Shown: positions 6,242 to 9,273 of the stretch, piece after piece
Numbering within the stretch: the stretch's first letter is position 1
Layout: each line of letters starts with the position of its first letter
From: Reyranella sp.
GTDB taxonomy: Bacteria > Pseudomonadota > Alphaproteobacteria > Reyranellales > Reyranellaceae
Direction: 5' to 3'
DNA length: 9,273 nt
Assembly (NCBI GenBank): GCA_004296815.1
Contig: SCVT01000502.1
Span: 1 to 9,273, forward strand
Made by a program: the position numbers and the translations under genes
The notes under the pieces: generated by a model
The model's input: only the letters and a program-made list of their open reading frames with translations
What the model was told of the DNA's origin: nothing
The model's database searches: none

Positions 6242-8143
6242 TCAGCCGCCGCGGATGCGCTCCAGCACCAGCTCCACGACCTGGCCTGCTGCCGCCTCGG
6301 CCGACAGCTCGGCGGTACGCAGCACCAGCGCGGGGTCCTCGGGCGCTTCGTAAGGCTGGTCGCGGCCGGTGAGGTTCACGACCTTGCCCTGGTCGGCCTT
6401 GTCGTAGAGGCCTTTCGGGTCGCGCTGCCGGCAGACGTCGAGCGGCGTGTCGACGAAGATCTCGAGGAAACGACCCTCGGACAGAAGGGCGGCGGCACGC
6501 GTACGGTCGGCCTGAAAGGGCGAGACCAGCGCCACGATCACGATCAGGCCGGCATCGGCCATCAGCTTCGCGACCTCGCCGACACGACGCACGTTCTCCG
6601 AGCGTGACGCGGCGTCGAAGCCGAGATCGGCGTTGAGGCCCTGACGGAGATTGTCGCCGTCGAGCAGCATGGTCTGGCGGCCGAGACCCGCGAGCCGGCT
6701 CTCCACGAGATTGGCGATGGTCGACTTGCCCGAGCCCGGCAGGCCGGTCAGCCACACGACCAGCGGCACCTGTGCCTTCAGCTCGGCGCGCGCTTCGGGC
6801 GTCAGCGTCTCGGCGTGCCGATGCACGTCGCGCGCCGCATCGAGGCCTTCGGTCACCATGCCGGCTGCCGCGGTGCGCAAGGTCGCCCGGTCGATCAGGA
6901 TGAAGGCGCCGGTCTGGCGGTTGTCGGCGTAGGAATCGAAGGCCACGGGTTCTGCCGCCTCGATCTCGACCCGGCCGATCGCGTTCAGCTCCAGCCGGCT
7001 CGACGGCGCACGGCGGAGTGAATCGACATCCAGTATATCGGCGACGCGGCTCACCGTGGCCGGCACTGTCGCGGTGCCGATCTTGAGCAGGAAGCGCTTG
7101 CCCGCGACGGCCGGCGTCTCGTCCATCCAGACGAGGTCGGCAGCAAAGCGGCGCGAGACGGAAGGCCGGCGCTTCGGTTCGGTGATCACATCGCCGCGCA
7201 CCAGGTCGACCTCGTCGGCTAGCGTCAGCGTCACCGACCGGCCGGCCGAGACGGAAGGCAGGTCGCCGTCGAAGCTCACGATGCGCGCGACCTTGCTGGT
7301 GCGGCCCGAGCCCGCGACGACGACCGGATCGCCGACGGCCATGCGGCCCGAGGCAACGGTGCCGGCGAAGCCGCGGAAGTCGCCGTTGGGGCGATTGACC
7401 CACTGCACGGGGAAGCGCAGCGGCGCTTCGGCCGCATCGAGATCGGTCTCGACCGTCTCGAGATGGGCGAGCAGCGCGGGGCCTGAGTACCAAGGCGTGC
7501 GCTCGCTGCGCACGGCGACGTTGTCGCCGCGCCGCGCCGAGAGCGGGATGGCAACGACGGAATGGAAGGCGAGCGGCGTGGCAAAGGCCGCGAACACCGC
7601 CTCGATCTCGCGGAAACGCGCCTCGCTGTAGTCGACGAGGTCGATCTTGTTCACCGCCAGCACGATGTGGCGGATGCCGAGCAGGGACACGATGGCGGCG
7701 TGGCGCCGCGTCTGCTCGACCAGGCCCTTGCGCGCGTCGACCAGCAGGATGGCGAGCTCGGCGTTGGAGGCGCCGGTCGCCATGTTGCGCGTGTACTGCT
7801 GGTGGCCCGGCGTGTCGGCCACCACGAAGGCGCGGTGCGGCGTCGAGAAGAAGCGGTAGGCGACGTCGATGGTGATGCCCTGCTCGCGCTCCGCCTCGAG
7901 TCCGTCCAGCAGCAGGGCGAAGTCGAACTCGTCCTCCGTCGTGCCGAAGCGGCGGGAATCGTCGCGCAAGGTCGCGATCTGGTCGTCGAGCAGCCCGCTC
8001 GTGTCGTTGATCAGCCTTCCGATCAGCGTCGACTTGCCGTCGTCGACCGAGCCGCAGGTGAGGAAGCGCAGCTCGCTGCGTGTCTGCAGGGGAATGGCGT
8101 CGTTGGCGGGCGGAGCAAGCGTAGCTGGGAGCGTATCTGGCAT
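6242..8143 (-). CDS. cysNC: bifunctional sulfate adenylyltransferase subunit 1 / adenylylsulfate kinase (CysN-CysC fusion, NodQ-like)
   Basis: This 633-residue fusion, close to the size of NodQ, makes PAPS from sulfate in two cytoplasmic steps. The N-terminal CysN part (about 20-430) is the GTPase that drives APS formation with CysD: P-loop GSVDDGKST (31-39), GITID (89-93), DTPGH (110-114) and NKID (165-168), followed by EF-Tu-like beta-barrel domains. The C-terminal part (about 458-630) is APS kinase: P-loop GLPGSGKST (467-475), DGDNLRQGLNADLGF (495-509), ENVRRVGEVAKL (516-527), SPFQADR (541-547) and DPKGLYDKA (575-583). All key motifs are intact; the common DN-RHGLN histidine is Gln here (501), a small deviation. 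The ATG overlaps the cysD stop by one base (TGATG), and AAGGAGGG at 8153-8160 lies nine bases upstream, so CysD and CysNC are translationally coupled, as expected for partners in one complex. Confidence 0.96.
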   Translation of the reverse strand: MPDTLPATLAPPANDAIPLQTRSELRFLTCGSVDDGKSTLIGRLINDTSGLLDDQIATLRDDSRRFGTTEDEFDFALLLDGLEAEREQGITIDVAYRFFSTPHRAFVVADTPGHQQYTRNMATGASNAELAILLVDARKGLVEQTRRHAAIVSLLGIRHIVLAVNKIDLVDYSEARFREIEAVFAAFATPLAFHSVVAIPLSARRGDNVAVRSERTPWYSGPALLAHLETVETDLDAAEAPLRFPVQWVNRPNGDFRGFAGTVASGRMAVGDPVVVAGSGRTSKVARIVSFDGDLPSVSAGRSVTLTLADEVDLVRGDVITEPKRRPSVSRRFAADLVWMDETPAVAGKRFLLKIGTATVPATVSRVADILDVDSLRRAPSSRLELNAIGRVEIEAAEPVAFDSYADNRQTGAFILIDRATLRTAAAGMVTEGLDAARDVHRHAETLTPEARAELKAQVPLVVWLTGLPGSGKSTIANLVESRLAGLGRQTMLLDGDNLRQGLNADLGFDAASRSENVRRVGEVAKLMADAGLIVIVALVSPFQADRTRAAALLSEGRFLEIFVDTPLDVCRQRDPKGLYDKADQGKVVNLTGRDQPYEAPEDPALVLRTAELSAEAAAGQVVELVLERIRGG

Positions 8144-9108
8144 CAGAAGTATCCCTCCTTCTTCTTGCGTTCCATGGAGGCCTGAAGCGCGGCATCGACC
8201 AGGCGGCCCTGCCGCTCCGACGAGCGCGAATCGAGCAGCTCGGCGATGATGCCGCGCACGTCGGATGCGGCCGACGGGATCGCGCCGGTCAGCGGCCAGC
8301 AGCCCAGCGTGCGGAAACGCACCTGGCGCTTCACCGTCTGCTCGCCGTCGAGGAAACGCATGCGCTCGTCGTCGACGGCGATCACCGCGCCGTCGCGCTC
8401 GACCACCCAGCGCTCGGCCGCAAGATAGAGGGGCACAATGGGGATGGCCTCGGCCTGGATGTAGGTCCAGACGTCAAGCTCGGTCCAGTTGCTGAGCGGG
8501 AAGACGCGCATCGTCTCGCCCGGCGACAGCCGCGTGTTGAACAGCCGCCACAGTTCGGGCCGCTGGTTGCGCGGATCCCAGACATGGCCCGAGGCACGGC
8601 GCGAGAAGATGCGCTCCTTGGCGCGTGCCTTCTCCTCGTCGCGCCGGCCGCCACCGAAGGCGGCATCGAAGCCGTGACGATCGAGCGACGCCTTCAGTGC
8701 CTCAGTTAGCATCAGCCGCGAATATTCGCCGGTCTCGGTCTCGAACGGGTTGATGCCGGCGCGCGCCGCCTCCTCGTTCGAATGCACGAGCAGGTCGAGC
8801 CCGTAGGCCGCGGCCATGCGGTCGCGATGGTCGATCAGCGCCCGGAAATCCCAGCCCGAGGCGATGTGCAGGAACGGAAAGGGCGGAGGCGCAGGATGGA
8901 AGGCCTTGCGCGCCAGATGGAGCATGACGCTCGAATCCTTACCCACCGAGTAGAGCATCACCGGCTTGCGGTACTCGGCCACGACCTCGCGCAGGATATG
9001 GATCGCCTCGTCCTCCAGCCGCTGCAGGTGCGGCGAGAGCCCGGAGCTGCTGACGGTTTCGGGAGTGATCGGGGACACTGCCGCTTGCGCGGCCACGGGC
9101 GGGCACAT
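8143..9108 (-). CDS. cysD: sulfate adenylyltransferase subunit 2 (CysD)
   Basis: CysD is the catalytic ATP-pyrophosphatase subunit of ATP sulfurylase, forming APS from ATP and sulfate with CysN. With the start at 9108 it has 321 residues, slightly longer than the usual 300 or so because of about 23 extra N-terminal residues before [12 protein letters not shown]. Visible are the PP-loop [18 protein letters not shown] (53-70), [19 protein letters not shown] (151-169), [11 protein letters not shown] (177-187), [14 protein letters not shown] (201-214), [12 protein letters not shown] (264-275) and the terminal SERQGR and [11 protein letters not shown] chose ATG 9108 because the longer reading from 9168 would overlap 43 bases of the cysH 3' end; 9108 begins 17 bases after the cysH stop. 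No strong Shine-Dalgarno is visible. One stretch departs from the family: HIASGWDFR (81-89) where CysD normally has HVDTTWKFR. Overlap of its stop with cysNC shows a tight operon. Confidence 0.95.
   Translation of the reverse strand: MCPPVAAQAAVSPITPETVSSSGLSPHLQRLEDEAIHILREVVAEYRKPVMLYSVGKDSSVMLHLARKAFHPAPPPFPFLHIASGWDFRALIDHRDRMAAAYGLDLLVHSNEEAARAGINPFETETGEYSRLMLTEALKASLDRHGFDAAFGGGRRDEEKARAKERIFSRRASGHVWDPRNQRPELWRLFNTRLSPGETMRVFPLSNWTELDVWTYIQAEAIPIVPLYLAAERWVVERDGAVIAVDDERMRFLDGEQTVKRQVRFRTLGCWPLTGAIPSAASDVRGIIAELLDSRSSERQGRLVDAALQASMERKKKEGYF
8153..8160 (-). promoter_or_regulatory. Shine-Dalgarno of cysNC inside the cysD 3' end
   Basis: AAGGAGGG on the minus strand, nine bases before the cysNC ATG at 8143, is formed by the last Lys-Glu-Gly codons of cysD. 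With the TGATG overlap it confirms the cysNC start. Confidence 0.7.
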
Positions 9109-9125
9109 CTTCAGGTCTTTCTGCG

Positions 9126-9273
9126 TCAGGGATGGACGGAACGATGGGACGGCCGATGGATGCCGCATTCGGTCTTCTCGAAGCCGCGCCAGCGGCCTGC
9201 GCGCGGATCCTCGCCTGCTGCCACCGAAGAGGTGCAGGGTGAGCAGCCGATCGAGGGATAGCCGCGCGACGCC
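9126..9273 (-). CDS. cysH: adenylylsulfate (APS) reductase CysH, C-terminal end
   Basis: The reading frame from 9272 down to a TGA at 9128-9126 encodes the last 48 residues of an assimilatory sulfonucleotide reductase, cut by the right edge. It reads [12 protein letters not shown] (residues 3-14 of the fragment), GEDPRAGRW (20-28) and EKTECGIH (32-39), followed by a nine-residue tail. The final ECG-H carries the catalytic cysteine that receives the sulfite. The CxxC in GCSPC is the second cysteine pair of the [4Fe-4S] class, which is known to prefer APS; E. coli-type PAPS reductases lack it. The enzyme reduces activated sulfate to sulfite with thioredoxin. It sits immediately upstream of cysD on the same strand, 17 bases before the chosen cysD start, consistent with a cysH-cysD-cysNC operon. 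The first cysteine pair and the rest of the gene lie outside the window. Confidence 0.9.
   Translation of the reverse strand, partial: ASRGYPSIGCSPCTSSVAAGEDPRAGRWRGFEKTECGIHRPSHRSVHP

Noticed and set aside
5685..8195. Minus-strand open frame of 836 codons across cysNC and part of the serine acetyltransferase gene
   Set aside because: It is out of frame with two well-conserved enzymes and extremely Arg-rich. Its last part is the acetyltransferase gene read in the wrong frame.
8782..9261. Plus-strand 159-codon open frame over the cysD and cysH region
   Set aside because: The opposite strand encodes recognised CysD and CysH sequence; the plus-strand translation shows no domain.

Overview
The window is GC-rich, gene-dense chromosomal DNA of Gram-negative type. 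Its gene content fits an alphaproteobacterium of Rhizobiales/Rhodospirillales kind: an Fe-S type APS reductase next to a fused CysN-CysC (NodQ-like), an EpsC-type serine acetyltransferase, a CaiB/BaiF CoA-transferase and a feruloyl-CoA-synthase-like ligase coupled to a Dpp/Opp-type permease. The taxonomic placement is inference from family knowledge. I see no mobile element, RNA gene, CRISPR array or phage gene.

Left block (1-3364, all minus strand). A membrane-anchored SGNH/GDSL-like protein (2198-3364) is followed after 103 bases by an AMP-forming acyl-CoA ligase most like feruloyl-CoA synthase (259-2094). Its stop codon overlaps by one base the start of a DppB/OppB-type ABC permease, which runs off the left edge. 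The one-base overlap and a strong Shine-Dalgarno inside the ligase gene indicate that permease and ligase are translated together, so they may take up and CoA-activate the same substrate.

Middle block (3422-5143, plus strand). A 57-base divergent spacer separates the SGNH gene from a class III (CaiB/BaiF) CoA-transferase, followed 12 bases later by a RimJ/RimL-type GNAT acetyltransferase. This pair converges with the right block, with only five bases between the facing stop codons.

Right block (5149-9273, minus strand) is a sulfate-assimilation and cysteine-synthesis cluster. In transcription order it holds the C-terminal end of an APS reductase (cysH, 9126-9272, cut by the window edge), cysD (8143-9108), a fused cysN-cysC (6242-8143) and, after 142 bases, serine O-acetyltransferase (5149-6099). 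CysD and the CysN part make APS from sulfate and ATP, the CysC part makes PAPS, CysH reduces the activated sulfate to sulfite, and the serine acetyltransferase makes O-acetylserine, the carbon acceptor for sulfide. The sulfite reductase and cysteine synthase steps are not in the window.

The most useful corrections are that the cysH end explains why cysD must start at 9108 rather than at the longest possible start, and that the serine acetyltransferase is better started at an internal ATG at 6099. I found no clearly new system. The points most worth checking are an altered segment in CysD, the coexistence of a CxxC-type APS reductase with an APS kinase domain, and the ligase-permease coupling.
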